Shown in pieces: positions 1 to 8,150 of a stretch of 15,160 bases of DNA. The translations under genes were made by a program, and so were the position numbers. Every line of letters begins with the position of its first letter. Position 1 is the first letter of the stretch. Source of the DNA: Oscillospiraceae bacterium UBA4632 (lineage in GTDB: Bacteria; Bacillota; Clostridia; Oscillospirales; Oscillospiraceae); contig DHMW01000007.1 in NCBI GenBank assembly GCA_002405995.1, forward strand, positions 1,128-16,287, written 5' to 3'. The notes under the pieces were generated by a model. That model ran no database searches, was not told the DNA's origin, and was given only the letters and a program-made list of their open reading frames with translations.

Positions 1-326
<326 letters not shown>

Positions 327-347
327 AAATGAACCTCCTGTTTATTT

Positions 348-366
348 CACCGCCGGGGGGGCGGTG
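348..366 (-). other. GC hairpin in the nifJ leader
   Basis: CACCGCC (348-354) and GGCGGTG (360-366) form a perfect 7-bp stem around a run of five identical bases (G on +, C in the transcript). It lies between the promoter and the ribosome site of nifJ, with its base nine bases from AGGAGG. It has no U-tract, so it is not a terminator. An mRNA-stabilising or translation-tuning role is inference only. Confidence 0.5.
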
Positions 367-403
367 GGTCTTGTGGGCTGTGCGCAGATTTTTGCGCGCA
401 TAT

Positions 404-432
404 ATTGTAGCACAGGAACCCTCGTATGTAAA
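404..432 (-). promoter_or_regulatory. Sigma-A-type promoter of nifJ
   Basis: Read on the minus strand: TTTACA (-35, 427-432), a 17-bp spacer, then TACAAT (-10, 404-409) with an extended TGC just before the -10. Transcription should start near 397, giving a leader of about 70 bases. Confidence 0.8.
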
Positions 433-555
433 TGACTCTTTTCCGCAAAACATTCCTTTTTTTGCAAATATATCTTCACTTAATTTCATTTTTTGCCGGC
501 TTTTGAAATTTTTTATTCTTTTTGGCGATTTGTACAAAAAATGTGCGCAGGGCAT
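433..555. other. AT-rich intergenic block between the nifJ and comM promoters
   Basis: This stretch is far richer in A/T than the surrounding genes. It holds a spaced inverted repeat AATTTCA (482-488) / TGAAATT (504-510) and a 10-bp palindrome TTTGTACAAA (529-538). It has no plausible gene. It may be UP-element or operator DNA for the two divergent promoters. I do not recognise a specific regulator site. Confidence 0.4.
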
Positions 556-583
556 TTGCCTGATACGAAAAGTGTGATATACT
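556..583 (+). promoter_or_regulatory. Promoter of the comM operon
   Basis: TTGCCT (556-561), a 16-bp spacer and TATACT (578-583), with an extended -10 TGTGATATACT. It lies 46 bases before the comM start and drives the comM to pncC operon. Confidence 0.7.
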
Positions 584-629
584 GAAAGACAAATCACGGC
601 GCGCTGCGGCGCGCAAGGGAGGAAAAGCG

Positions 630-2147
630 ATGGTCACAGCGGTCCGTTCACTGGGGCTTCAGGGCATTTCCGGCTATGAGGTGACGGTGGAATGCTTCCT
701 TTCGGGAGGGCTTCCGGCGTTTGATGTCGTGGGGCTTGGCGACACGGCGGTCAAGGAATCGCGCGAGCGCGTGCGCGCGGCGGTCAAGAACTGCGGCGTG
801 AAGTTCCCCGTTTCGCGCATCACGGTGAACCTTGCCCCTGCGGGGAAAAAGAAGGAGGGCACGCTCTACGACCTGCCCATCCTGCTCGGCATCCTCGCCT
901 GCGCGGAGGAGATCAAGCCCCCCGCGAAGGACGCGGCCTTTGTCGGCGAGCTTTCCCTTACCGGCACGCTGCGCGCGGTGAACGGCGTGCTGCCGATGGC
1001 GATGGCCGCCGCCCGCGCGGGGATCAAGACGCTCTACGTCCCCGCGGCGAACGCCGCCGAGGCGACGCTGGCTGACGGCGTGACCGTCTACGGCGTGAGC
1101 GACGTCGTGTCGCTCGTGGAGCACCTCAAGGGGAAAAGGCCGCTTGCGCCGCAGCCGAGATGGCAGGCGGAGCAGACGGACGAGCCATACCCCGACTTTG
1201 CCGATGTGATGGGGCAGGAGAACGTCAAGCGTGCGCTGGAGATCGCCGCCGCGGGCGGGCACAATATCCTGCTGATCGGCTCGCCCGGCGCGGGCAAATC
1301 GATGCTTGCGCGCCGGCTTCCCTCCATCCTGCCGGACATGACCCGTCAGGAGGCGCTGGAGGCAACGGAGATCTGGTCGGTCGCGGGGCTGACCGACAGT
1401 GCGCACCCGATGCTGCTGCACCGGCCCTTCCGCGCCCCGCACCACACGCTCTCCGCCTCCGCCATGACCGGCGGCGGGGCGGTGCCCAAGCCGGGGGAAA
1501 TCTCGCTGGCGCACCACGGCGTGCTCTTTTTGGATGAATTGCCCGAGTTCCACCGGGACGTGCTCGAGGTGCTGCGCGCGCCCATCGAGGACGGCGAGGT
1601 CACCATCACCCGCGCCGCGGGCAGCATCACGCTGCCGAGCCGCTTCATGCTCGTGGGCGCGATGAATCCCTGCCGCTGCGGCTGGTACGGCCACCCCTCG
1701 GGGCGCTGCCGCTGCACCAAGCAGCAGGTGGAAAAATACGTCGAAAAGATCTCCGGCCCGATGCTTGACCGCATGGATCTGCACGTCAACGTCCCGAGCG
1801 TTGAATTTGAAGCCATGCGCCGGCGCGAAAAGGCGGAGCCCTCCGCCGACGTGAAGGCGCGCGTGAACGCCGCGCGCGAGGTGCAGAAGCGGCGCTTTGC
1901 CGGGACGGATACCGCCTGCAACGCGCATATGGCGCCCGCGATGGTGGGAGAATACTGCGCGCTGGACGCCGCGGGCGAAAAGCTGCTGAAGGGCGCGTTC
2001 GAGCGCCTTGGCCTGACCGCCCGCAGCCATGACCGGCTGCTGCGCGTGGCGCGCACGATCGCGGACCTTGACGGCAGCGAAGGCATCGAAGCACACCATC
2101 TGGCCGAGGCCATCCAGTACCGCAACACGGACATTCTACGGGGGTGA
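630..2147 (+). CDS. comM: YifB/ComM-family Mg-chelatase-like AAA+ ATPase
   Basis: A 505-residue protein, the normal family length. ComM in Gram-negative competence is a hexameric helicase promoting branch migration during integration of transformed DNA; its role in Clostridia is less certain. The N-terminal ChlI-like/S5-fold domain covers about 1-170. The AAA+ core follows, with Walker A GSPGAGKS (217-224), Walker B GVLFLDE (297-303) and an arginine-finger-like GPMLDRMD (376-383). The cysteine cluster C348/C350/C360/C362 in NPCRCGWYG...CRC is typical of YifB proteins. The C-terminal helical lid includes the RSHDR motif. The start ATG has GGGAGG (617-622) at 7-base spacing. It is the first gene of a four-gene operon. 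No frameshift or missing catalytic residue is seen. Confidence 0.95.
   Translation: MVTAVRSLGLQGISGYEVTVECFLSGGLPAFDVVGLGDTAVKESRERVRAAVKNCGVKFPVSRITVNLAPAGKKKEGTLYDLPILLGILACAEEIKPPAKDAAFVGELSLTGTLRAVNGVLPMAMAAARAGIKTLYVPAANAAEATLADGVTVYGVSDVVSLVEHLKGKRPLAPQPRWQAEQTDEPYPDFADVMGQENVKRALEIAAAGGHNILLIGSPGAGKSMLARRLPSILPDMTRQEALEATEIWSVAGLTDSAHPMLLHRPFRAPHHTLSASAMTGGGAVPKPGEISLAHHGVLFLDELPEFHRDVLEVLRAPIEDGEVTITRAAGSITLPSRFMLVGAMNPCRCGWYGHPSGRCRCTKQQVEKYVEKISGPMLDRMDLHVNVPSVEFEAMRRREKAEPSADVKARVNAAREVQKRRFAGTDTACNAHMAPAMVGEYCALDAAGEKLLKGAFERLGLTARSHDRLLRVARTIADLDGSEGIEAHHLAEAIQYRNTDILRG
2140..2146 (+). promoter_or_regulatory. Ribosome site deciding the start of the 2153 gene
   Basis: GGGGGTG, extending into the A of the comM stop, matches the anti-Shine-Dalgarno partner GGAGGTGA with one mismatch. 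It sits at good spacing before ATG 2153. The upstream in-frame GTG at 2144 lies inside this site and has no ribosome site of its own, so ATG 2153 is preferred. Translation is probably coupled to comM termination. Confidence 0.6.
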
Positions 2148-2152
2148 ATACG

Positions 2153-2701
2153 ATGAAAAAACGCGACTGCTATCTTCAGCTTGGCGCAATATCCCTTTTG
2201 AGCCATATCGCCCAGGGCGCGGCGTTTATTCTGCTGTTTGCGGCGCTTGGCGGCACGGGATCGACCTCGTCCTTTACGTTCGCTTCCCCTGCCGGGCTGG
2301 CGCTCGGCGCAGTCTATGTGTCGGCGCTTTCGTTCCTGCTTGGCTGGGGGCTGCGGCCGAAGAACGCGATCGGCAAAAACCTCTGCTGGAACGCGGCGAT
2401 GGCGCTCTACGTGCTGGATCTTGCCTCGCTTCTTGCAATGCCTGTCCCGTTCGGCTCAGGCAGCATCCTTGCGATGCTCTGGCAGCTGCCGATGGTACCT
2501 GCCATGACGGCGATAAACAGCCTGAGCAGCTCCGGCACGGCGCTTCAATATGTGCTTTTTGCACTGCTGGCCGCCATCGAGCCGCTGTGCCTGACGCTGG
2601 GGCTCCTGCGGAAAGGGGAAAAGTCTGCGGCCAATCACGGCGCCGTGCCCGCGCCGACGGGCGAAATTACTGACAACAAGGAGAGCCATCCTCATGCATG
2701 A
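2153..2701 (+). CDS. Hypothetical polytopic membrane protein
   Basis: 182 residues that I do not recognise as a named family. The protein starts with a basic stub (MKKR) and has about five hydrophobic segments, near residues 10-33, 46-66, 80-97, 103-121 and 130-152. A polar, probably cytoplasmic tail of about 30 residues follows, ending in HPHA. There is no lipobox, no catalytic-looking motif and no conserved cysteine pattern. It begins 5 bases after the comM stop and overlaps the thiI start by 8 bases, so it is co-translated within the comM-thiI operon. An in-frame GTG at 2144 would add three residues. Function is unknown; a role linked to DNA uptake, tRNA thiolation or NAD salvage would be guilt by association only. 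Confidence 0.8.
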   Translation: MKKRDCYLQLGAISLLSHIAQGAAFILLFAALGGTGSTSSFTFASPAGLALGAVYVSALSFLLGWGLRPKNAIGKNLCWNAAMALYVLDLASLLAMPVPFGSGSILAMLWQLPMVPAMTAINSLSSSGTALQYVLFALLAAIEPLCLTLGLLRKGEKSAANHGAVPAPTGEITDNKESHPHA

Positions 2702-3866
2702 AATGATCCTGTGCAAGCTCGGCGAGGTCGTCCTCAAGGGTCTCAACCGCCGCAGCTTTGAAGACAAGCTGATGTCCAACGTCAGCCGCCGCGTGTCGAA
2801 ATGCGGCAGCTTCCGCACCTATTCCAAGCAAAGCACCATCTATGTCGAACCAAAGGACGGTGCGTGCGACATCGAAGCGGCGTTTGAGGGCTGCCGCAAG
2901 GTTTTCGGCATCATCGCCGTCTCCAAGGCGCTGCCGTGTGAAAAGGACGTGCAGAAGATCATCGCCGCAGCGAAGGAGTATCTCGCCGAGGAGCTGCGCG
3001 CGGCGAAGAGCTTCAAGGTCGAGAGCAAGCGCGCCGACAAGACCTTCCCCTTGACGTCCATCCAGCTCTCCCAGCAGGTCGGCGGCGCGCTGCATCAGGC
3101 GTTTCCAACGTGCGCGGTCGATGTACACGACCCCGAGCTCGTCGTTCACATTGAGATCCGCGACGACGCCGCCTATGTCCACGGCCCTGCCGTGGACGGC
3201 GCGGGCGGGCTTCCCATCGGCATGGGCGGCACGGCGGTCAGCCTGCTCTCCGGCGGCATCGACTCGCCCGTCTCGTCCTACATGATCGCCAAGCGCGGCG
3301 TCAAGCTCGAAATGGTGCATTTTTTCTCCCCGCCGTACACATCCGACGCAGCGAAGGAGAAGGTGCTTTCCCTTGCCAAACTGTTAGTTCCTTGGTGCGG
3401 GCGGCTGACGGTGCAGATCGTGCCGTTCACGGAGATTCAGGAGGAAATTCGCAGAAATTGCCCTGAGGAGTTCTTTACCCTCATCATGCGCCGCTTCATG
3501 ATGCGCATTGCGCAGCGCGCGGCCGATCAGGTGAACGCCAAGGCGCTCGTCACGGGCGAAAATTTGGGTCAGGTCGCATCCCAGACGATGGAAGCGCTGC
3601 GCGTGACGGAGGATGTGGTCGATCTGCCTGTCCTGCGCCCGCTCATCGGCATGGATAAGGAGGAGATCGTGCGCCTGTCGCGCAGGATCGGCACGTTCGA
3701 CACCTCTATCCTCCCCTATGAGGACTGCTGCACGGTCTTCACCCCACGCCATCCGCGCACGAAGCCGAACCTCGACGAGGTCCGTGAGGCGGAGGCTGTG
3801 CTCGATATCGAGGGCCTCATCGACCGCGCGATGACAAACCGCGAGTTCGTGCGCATCAAGTTCTGA
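2694..3866 (+). CDS. thiI: tRNA 4-thiouridine synthase ThiI (rhodanese-less form)
   Basis: 390 residues. The enzyme adenylates uridine 8 of tRNA and transfers persulfide sulfur to form s4U, a near-UV sensor; in some bacteria it also feeds sulfur to thiamine thiazole synthesis. The N-terminal ferredoxin-like and THUMP domains cover about 1-165. The PP-loop ATP-pyrophosphatase motif SGGIDSP is at 186-192, the conserved GENLGQVASQT at 288-298, and PYEDCC with adjacent Cys345/Cys346 at 341-346 in the place of the family's conserved cysteine. The protein ends right after this domain, so the C-terminal rhodanese domain of the E. coli type is absent, as in Bacillus-type ThiI. No cysteine desulfurase gene lies beside it. 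AAGGAGA (2678-2684) supports ATG 2694, which overlaps the preceding gene. Confidence 0.95.
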   Translation: MHEMILCKLGEVVLKGLNRRSFEDKLMSNVSRRVSKCGSFRTYSKQSTIYVEPKDGACDIEAAFEGCRKVFGIIAVSKALPCEKDVQKIIAAAKEYLAEELRAAKSFKVESKRADKTFPLTSIQLSQQVGGALHQAFPTCAVDVHDPELVVHIEIRDDAAYVHGPAVDGAGGLPIGMGGTAVSLLSGGIDSPVSSYMIAKRGVKLEMVHFFSPPYTSDAAKEKVLSLAKLLVPWCGRLTVQIVPFTEIQEEIRRNCPEEFFTLIMRRFMMRIAQRAADQVNAKALVTGENLGQVASQTMEALRVTEDVVDLPVLRPLIGMDKEEIVRLSRRIGTFDTSILPYEDCCTVFTPRHPRTKPNLDEVREAEAVLDIEGLIDRAMTNREFVRIKF

Positions 3867-3880
3867 AAGGAAGGCTTATC

Positions 3881-4363
3881 ATGGCAGAAAAAACAGTCGA
3901 ACAGCGCTGCTATGAAGCGCTCAAGGCGCGCGGTGTGACCTTCGCCGCGGCGGAGAGCTGCACCGGCGGTCTGATCGCCAAGCGCATCACGGATGTGCCG
4001 GGCGCGTCAGGTGTTTTCATGGGCGGCGTCGTGAGCTATACGAATATCGTTAAAAACCGCGTGCTGGGCGTTCCGGCAGAGATGCTGGAGGAGTACGGAT
4101 CGGTATCCGCGCCCGTTGCCCGCGCGATGGCGGAGGGCGCGCGCAGGGCGACGACGGCGGATTTCGCCGTCAGCGTCACAGGTGTCGCGGGCCCCGACCG
4201 AGACGAGCGGGGGAATCCCGTCGGCACGGTGTTCATCGGCTTTTCATCCCCCAGGGAGACGATCGCCGAGCGCTTTGACTTCGGCGCAAAGACGCGCGCA
4301 GAGATCCGCGCGCTGTCCGCGGACGAGGCCTTCAAGCTGCTCGAGGAAAAGCTGAAGGAATGA
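3881..4363 (+). CDS. pncC: Nicotinamide-nucleotide amidohydrolase, CinA C-terminal domain family (PncC)
   Basis: 160 residues, the size of a stand-alone CinA C-terminal domain without the N-terminal MoaB-like/pyrophosphatase part. It is expected to deamidate nicotinamide mononucleotide to nicotinate mononucleotide in the pyridine nucleotide cycle, in the cytoplasm. Motifs: AAESCTGGLIAKRITDVPG (23-41) with the ESCTGG active-site serine, VVSYTNIVK (50-58) and VTGVAGPDRDERGNPVGTV (99-117). AGGAAGG (3868-3874) lies 6 bases before the ATG and 14 bases separate it from thiI. It is the last gene of the operon, followed by a strong terminator. CinA-type genes often sit near recA and competence genes; here the operon partner with a competence link is comM. 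Confidence 0.92.
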   Translation: MAEKTVEQRCYEALKARGVTFAAAESCTGGLIAKRITDVPGASGVFMGGVVSYTNIVKNRVLGVPAEMLEEYGSVSAPVARAMAEGARRATTADFAVSVTGVAGPDRDERGNPVGTVFIGFSSPRETIAERFDFGAKTRAEIRALSADEAFKLLEEKLKE

Positions 4364-4377
4364 TCGGCCATTGGTAA

Positions 4378-4417
4378 AAGAAGGCTCCGGTCTGCTTTGG
4401 CAGACCGGAGCCTTCTT
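4378..4417. terminator. Bidirectional rho-independent terminator
   Basis: A perfect 18-bp inverted repeat: 4378-4395 pairs with 4400-4417 around the loop TTTG. The outer end of each arm is A/T-rich, giving CTTCTT on + and CTTCTTTTA on -. It lies between the convergent pncC and lipoprotein genes and can serve both. Confidence 0.9.
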
Positions 4418-4434
4418 CCATTATGAATATGCGT

Positions 4435-5442
4435 TCAGTCCATCAGATCGACGATCTCGCCGCCGTCGTAGACGTGGACGGTATCCCAATAGCGGATGCC
4501 GTTGGCGGTCATCGTTCCAGCGCCGACCTCGATGGATGTCCCCTGCGGCAGCCAGTCGGTGCACGTCGCATCGCCGCCGGAAAGGATCAGCAGAGGAACG
4601 GCCGTGTCGCCCCACTGCTCCGTTTCGAACGTGCCGCCGCGGAACACAGCGTTCTCCGCGCCGTCGATATACTGCGTCTTTACGCTGCCGCCCGCGATGC
4701 AGAGGTCGCCCGCCAGGATAAGCGTATCCGTTTCCAGACTGCCGGAGCGGACAAAGAGTTCCGGCGTGCCGCTGTCGCAGGAGCGGCCGGCAAGGTAAAC
4801 GCCGCCGCAGTCGAGCGAGACGCCGTCGATCATCAGCGCCGGAAGATACGAAAGTCCGCCGCCCTCAATGCTGATCCCCACGCCGTCGATGCGCAGCGTG
4901 CCGCTGCCGCAGATGACGACCGTGCTAAAGCCTGTAAAGCAGGCGATATCATCCGCGCCGCCGTCCGCCCAGCAGTCGCCCTCAAGGTCAAGCAGCAGGA
5001 TGCCGCCCGGTTCGTTGGGGGAGATATTGGGAATGTAGCTGTCCTGCGCCGAAAGGCGCGCGCAGTGGTAGCGCTCGCCGTTCCAGACGACGAGTCCCGC
5101 GCCGTATTCAAATACCGCCTTGCCGTCCGTCATGGCGGCGGCGGAAATGCCGCTGTCGCCGTCCTGTAAGGCAAGATCCTGATATTCGCCCTCATAGCAC
5201 ACGCTGTAGGTGGTCTGGTAGCCGTCGCCCGCGTTCTGCGCAAGCGGAAGCTCCTTGTCCTCCGCACGCACGGCAGCATCGGCAAGGTCATAATAGAGCA
5301 GGCAGCTGTCGGGAACGGCGGGAGCCTCAGCTTGCTGCGGATCGTTGACGGGCTGCTGCTCCGAGTCATCCGGCAGCGTTGTTTCGCCGCAGGCAGCCAG
5401 GAGAAGCGCGAGGGAAAGAGCAAGAAAAAGCACCTTTTTCAT
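4435..5442 (-). CDS. Putative beta-rich cell-surface lipoprotein
   Basis: 335 residues. The N-terminus MKKVLFLALSLALLLAAC is a lipoprotein signal peptide with lipobox LAAC; Cys18 would be lipidated. A Pro/Glu/Gln-rich linker follows (about 20-48). The remainder is rich in Gly, Asp, Ser and short beta-strands in a repetitive pattern (IDGV, GGG, GGVYLAG, SGSLET, GGTFET), which suggests a right-handed beta-helix or carbohydrate-binding fold. I cannot assign a family and see no catalytic motif. AAGGAGG (5451-5457) at 8-base spacing fixes ATG 5442; longer in-frame upstream starts overlap the kinase gene. It follows the PfkB kinase by 28 bases and is probably co-transcribed with it. It is likely exposed on the outer face of the membrane. 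Confidence 0.8.
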   Translation of the reverse strand: MKKVLFLALSLALLLAACGETTLPDDSEQQPVNDPQQAEAPAVPDSCLLYYDLADAAVRAEDKELPLAQNAGDGYQTTYSVCYEGEYQDLALQDGDSGISAAAMTDGKAVFEYGAGLVVWNGERYHCARLSAQDSYIPNISPNEPGGILLLDLEGDCWADGGADDIACFTGFSTVVICGSGTLRIDGVGISIEGGGLSYLPALMIDGVSLDCGGVYLAGRSCDSGTPELFVRSGSLETDTLILAGDLCIAGGSVKTQYIDGAENAVFRGGTFETEQWGDTAVPLLILSGGDATCTDWLPQGTSIEVGAGTMTANGIRYWDTVHVYDGGEIVDLMD

Positions 5443-5470
5443 GGCGGAGACCTCCTTCATTTCAGCCGGG

Positions 5471-6427
5471 TCAGAATTCCAGCGCGAGCTGCGCCTCTTC
5501 CTCATCCGGAACGTCAAGACCGAATTCGCTGGGCAGGTACCGCGGGCAGACGTTTTCGCCCGTGGTGATGACGGACGCGGCAAGGCGCGTGCCGATCTCG
5601 CAGGATTCCATCATCGTCTTGCCGTAGGTCTGCCCGATGACCACGCCGGCAAAGAACGCATCGCCCGCGCCGGTGGTGTCCTTCACGTCCACCTTCTTGG
5701 CGGGGCACCAGCCATCCTCGCCGTCGAGCGTGGCAAACACCGCGCCCTGGGAGCCCATCGTGACGACCATGCGCGAGATCTGCGCGGCGCGGATCTTGCC
5801 CTTGAGTGTTTCGAGCATCTGCTCGGGCGTGACGTCGTCGTAATTTTCCGAAAACAGGATGCCCGCCTCCTGCTGGTTGCAGATGAAGCAGTGCACCTGC
5901 CGCATGAAGTCGCGCCGCTCCACGGCGATGCTCATGTTGGACACGACGGCATAGATGGGCTTGCCGTACTTCTCCGCCAGCGCGAACGTGCGCTTGACGA
6001 CCTCCTTGTCCATGTCGATCTCCAGCGAGATGCTGTCGGCGTTGGCGAAGATCTCGTCGCCCTGCTCGTCGAGAATGTTGACGATGGGGCGCAGGTCCGG
6101 CCGCTTGGAGATGGCGGCGGTCACGTCGCCGGAGTTGTCGAAGATGGCGAGCCAGGTGCCCATGCCATCCTCGGTGCGGCGGATGTAGCGCGTATCGACC
6201 TTGTGGCTCTGGAGCTTTTTCACAACGTCCGCGCCCGCGCTCGTTTCATCCACAAGGCTGATGAACGTGGGGCGCAGCTCCACGTTGGCGATGTCCTCCA
6301 CGATGTTGCGGCTCACGCCGCCGTGCACCTGCACCACGCGCCCGGCGTTGCGCCCGCCGGGGATGTAGGTGGAAAGGGGATAGCCCTTGATATCAACAAA
6401 AACGGCGCCCAGCACGACAATGCCCAT
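5471..6427 (-). CDS. PfkB-family carbohydrate/nucleoside kinase
   Basis: 318 residues, the usual length for ribokinase-like kinases. It would phosphorylate a sugar or nucleoside with ATP in the cytoplasm. Visible are the N-terminal Gly-rich substrate segment GGVSRNIVED (36-45), the family NxxE motif NQQE (184-187), VTMGSQGAVF (222-231) of the ATP site, and signature DTTGAGDAFFAG (250-261) with the anion hole and catalytic Asp256. The upstream PGGRNAGRVVQVHGG stretch resembles pseudouridine-kinase-type relatives more than fructokinases, but the substrate cannot be settled from sequence. GGAGGG (6436-6441) at 8-base spacing selects ATG 6427 over an in-frame ATG 24 bases upstream. The downstream lipoprotein is probably in the same operon. 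Confidence 0.88.
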   Translation of the reverse strand: MGIVVLGAVFVDIKGYPLSTYIPGGRNAGRVVQVHGGVSRNIVEDIANVELRPTFISLVDETSAGADVVKKLQSHKVDTRYIRRTEDGMGTWLAIFDNSGDVTAAISKRPDLRPIVNILDEQGDEIFANADSISLEIDMDKEVVKRTFALAEKYGKPIYAVVSNMSIAVERRDFMRQVHCFICNQQEAGILFSENYDDVTPEQMLETLKGKIRAAQISRMVVTMGSQGAVFATLDGEDGWCPAKKVDVKDTTGAGDAFFAGVVIGQTYGKTMMESCEIGTRLAASVITTGENVCPRYLPSEFGLDVPDEEEAQLALEF

Positions 6428-6454
6428 GGGAAAAGCCCTCCAACAATACATAGT

Positions 6455-6470
6455 ATGGTAAGTATACCAT
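6455..6470 (-). promoter_or_regulatory. Promoter -10 and overlapping inverted repeat before the PfkB kinase
   Basis: On the minus strand TATACT (6461-6466) carries an extended TGG before it; the -35 region (TTTCCT) is poor. An inverted repeat ATGGTA (6455-6460) / TACCAT (6465-6470) overlaps the -10 and could be an operator for a repressor. The promoter is likely, the operator speculative. Confidence 0.5.
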
Positions 6471-6515
6471 GCTTCGGCGCGAAAGGAAAGCCCCTTTGCG
6501 CCGCGCGGGCGCAGA

Positions 6516-6546
6516 AAAGCGCCGGACCCACAGGGTCCGGCGCTTT
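6516..6546 (-). terminator. Rho-independent terminator of the NhaC-family transporter
   Basis: A perfect 14-bp stem (6516-6529 with 6533-6546) around a 3-base loop, followed on the minus strand by TTTTC. It lies 31 bases beyond the transporter stop codon and upstream of the PfkB promoter. Confidence 0.85.
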
Positions 6547-6577
6547 GGATGTTGCTGGACGGGACGCCGCGCGGCGG

Positions 6578-8116
6578 TCAGTCGGTGAAGCGCGCCTTGC
6601 GCGCCTCGGCATTGCGGATGGCGAAAAGGACGGCGACGGTCAGCGCCGTGCCGATGGCAAGGCAGACGATCCAGTTCTGGATAAAGCCCGCGAGGACAAA
6701 GCTGACAAAGCTCAGCGCCGCCACGGTGATGGCATAGGGCAGCTGGGTGGCGACGTGGTTGACGTGCTCGCACTGCGCGCCCGCGGAGGACATGATGGTC
6801 GTGTCGGAGATGGGCGAGCAGTGGTCGCCGCACACAGCGCCCGCGCAGCAGGCGGAGATGCCGATGTAGAGCAGGCTGCTGTCGCTGGGGAAGATGGCGG
6901 TGACGATGGGGATCAGGATGCCGAACGTGCCCCAGGATGTGCCGGAGGCGAACGCCAGCACGCACGCGACGAGGAAGATGACGGCGGGCAGCATGTTGTA
7001 GAGCCCCTCGGAGGCGGCCTTCATCAGATCGTGCACATAGTCCGCGGCGCCCAGCGCGTTGAGCGTGGTCTTGAGCGAGACGGCGAGCGTGAGGATGATG
7101 ATGGGGGAGATCATCGCCTGGAAGCCCTTGGGGATGCAGCCCATGGCGCTGCGGAAGCCGACGACGCGGCGGGCGACAAGGTAGATCACCGTGAGCACCA
7201 GCGCGATCAGACCGCCCCAGGGCAGGCCGACGAAGGCGTTGGTGTTGCCGAAGGCGCCGATGAAGTCGCCGGCATAGTCCGTGCAGCCGGACGTATCGGC
7301 GCCAAAGAAGCCGCCGACGTAGAGCATCCCGACGGTGCAGGTGATGATCAGGATCACGACGGGGATGACAAGGTCGATCACGCGGCCGCGGGAATTGGCG
7401 TTCTCCTCGGCGCTGTCTTCGGCGGTGGAGAGGTCGCCGGTGGAGCGGGCGCGCTCCTCAAAGCCGCGCATGGGGCCGTAGTCGAAGCGCATGAGCGTGA
7501 TGGCGATGATAAAGACGAACGTCAGCAGGGAATAGAAGTTATAGGGGATGGCGCGGATGAACAGCTCGATGCCGGAAATGCCGGTGTCAAGATCCTCGGC
7601 GGTGGAGGAGACGGCGGCGGCCCAGGACGAGATCGGCGCGATCATGCACACGGGGGCGGCGGTGGCGTCGATGAGGTAGGCGAGCTTGGGGCGGGAGATC
7701 TGGTGGCGGTCAGTCACGGGACGCATGACGGAGCCGACGGTCAGGCAGTTGAAGTAGTCGTCGATGAAGATCAGGATGCCGAGGGCGAAGGTCGCAAGCT
7801 CCGCGCCCACGCGGGTGTGGATGTTCTTTTCCGCCCAGCGGCCGAACGCCGCGCTGCCGCCGGCCAGATTGACGAGCGCGACGATAACGCCCAGCAGCAC
7901 GAGAAAGAGGAAGATGCCGGCATTGTCGGCGATGGCGGCGACGAGGCCGTCGTTGACGATCATGTCGATCGTTGCGATGGGGGAGAAGTTGCAGGCGAAC
8001 AGCGCGCCGACGACAACGCCGATGAAGAGGGACGAATACGCTTCCTTGGTGATCAGCGCGAGCGTGATGGCGATGATCGGGGGCACGAGCGCCCAGAAGG
8101 TTCCTGCGAAGGTCAT
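6578..8116 (-). CDS. NhaC-superfamily transporter, probably for lysine
   Basis: 512 residues with roughly eleven hydrophobic segments, an integral cytoplasmic-membrane transporter. NhaC-superfamily hallmarks: FIDDYFNCLTVGSVMRPVTD (117-136), SGTSWGTFGILIPI (391-404) and GDHCSPISDTTIMSS (430-444). A hydrophilic, acidic loop near 212-246 separates the two halves. By homology alone this would be called a Na+/H+ (or Na+/malate-lactate) antiporter. Its leader, however, is a lysine riboswitch, and NhaC-type proteins under this riboswitch have been proposed as lysine transporters (called LysW in comparative genomics). Lysine uptake, possibly Na+-coupled, is therefore the better inference, though substrate and direction are unproven. 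AAGGAG (8124-8129) at 7-base spacing supports ATG 8116. It is a single-gene transcription unit with its own terminator. Confidence 0.9.
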   Translation of the reverse strand: MTFAGTFWALVPPIIAITLALITKEAYSSLFIGVVVGALFACNFSPIATIDMIVNDGLVAAIADNAGIFLFLVLLGVIVALVNLAGGSAAFGRWAEKNIHTRVGAELATFALGILIFIDDYFNCLTVGSVMRPVTDRHQISRPKLAYLIDATAAPVCMIAPISSWAAAVSSTAEDLDTGISGIELFIRAIPYNFYSLLTFVFIIAITLMRFDYGPMRGFEERARSTGDLSTAEDSAEENANSRGRVIDLVIPVVILIITCTVGMLYVGGFFGADTSGCTDYAGDFIGAFGNTNAFVGLPWGGLIALVLTVIYLVARRVVGFRSAMGCIPKGFQAMISPIIILTLAVSLKTTLNALGAADYVHDLMKAASEGLYNMLPAVIFLVACVLAFASGTSWGTFGILIPIVTAIFPSDSSLLYIGISACCAGAVCGDHCSPISDTTIMSSAGAQCEHVNHVATQLPYAITVAALSFVSFVLAGFIQNWIVCLAIGTALTVAVLFAIRNAEARKARFTD

Positions 8117-8150
8117 AATGTTGCTCCTTTCCTGCGCGTTCAGCGCAGAT

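Noticed and set aside
433..555. A redox-sensor (Rex-type) operator upstream of nifJ
   Set aside because: The palindromes present (TTTGTACAAA and AATTTCA/TGAAATT) do not match the TTGTTAA...TTAACAA form I would expect.
648..2206. Long minus-strand open frames opposite comM
   Set aside because: Arg/Ala/His-rich shadows of comM with no motif and no ribosome site.
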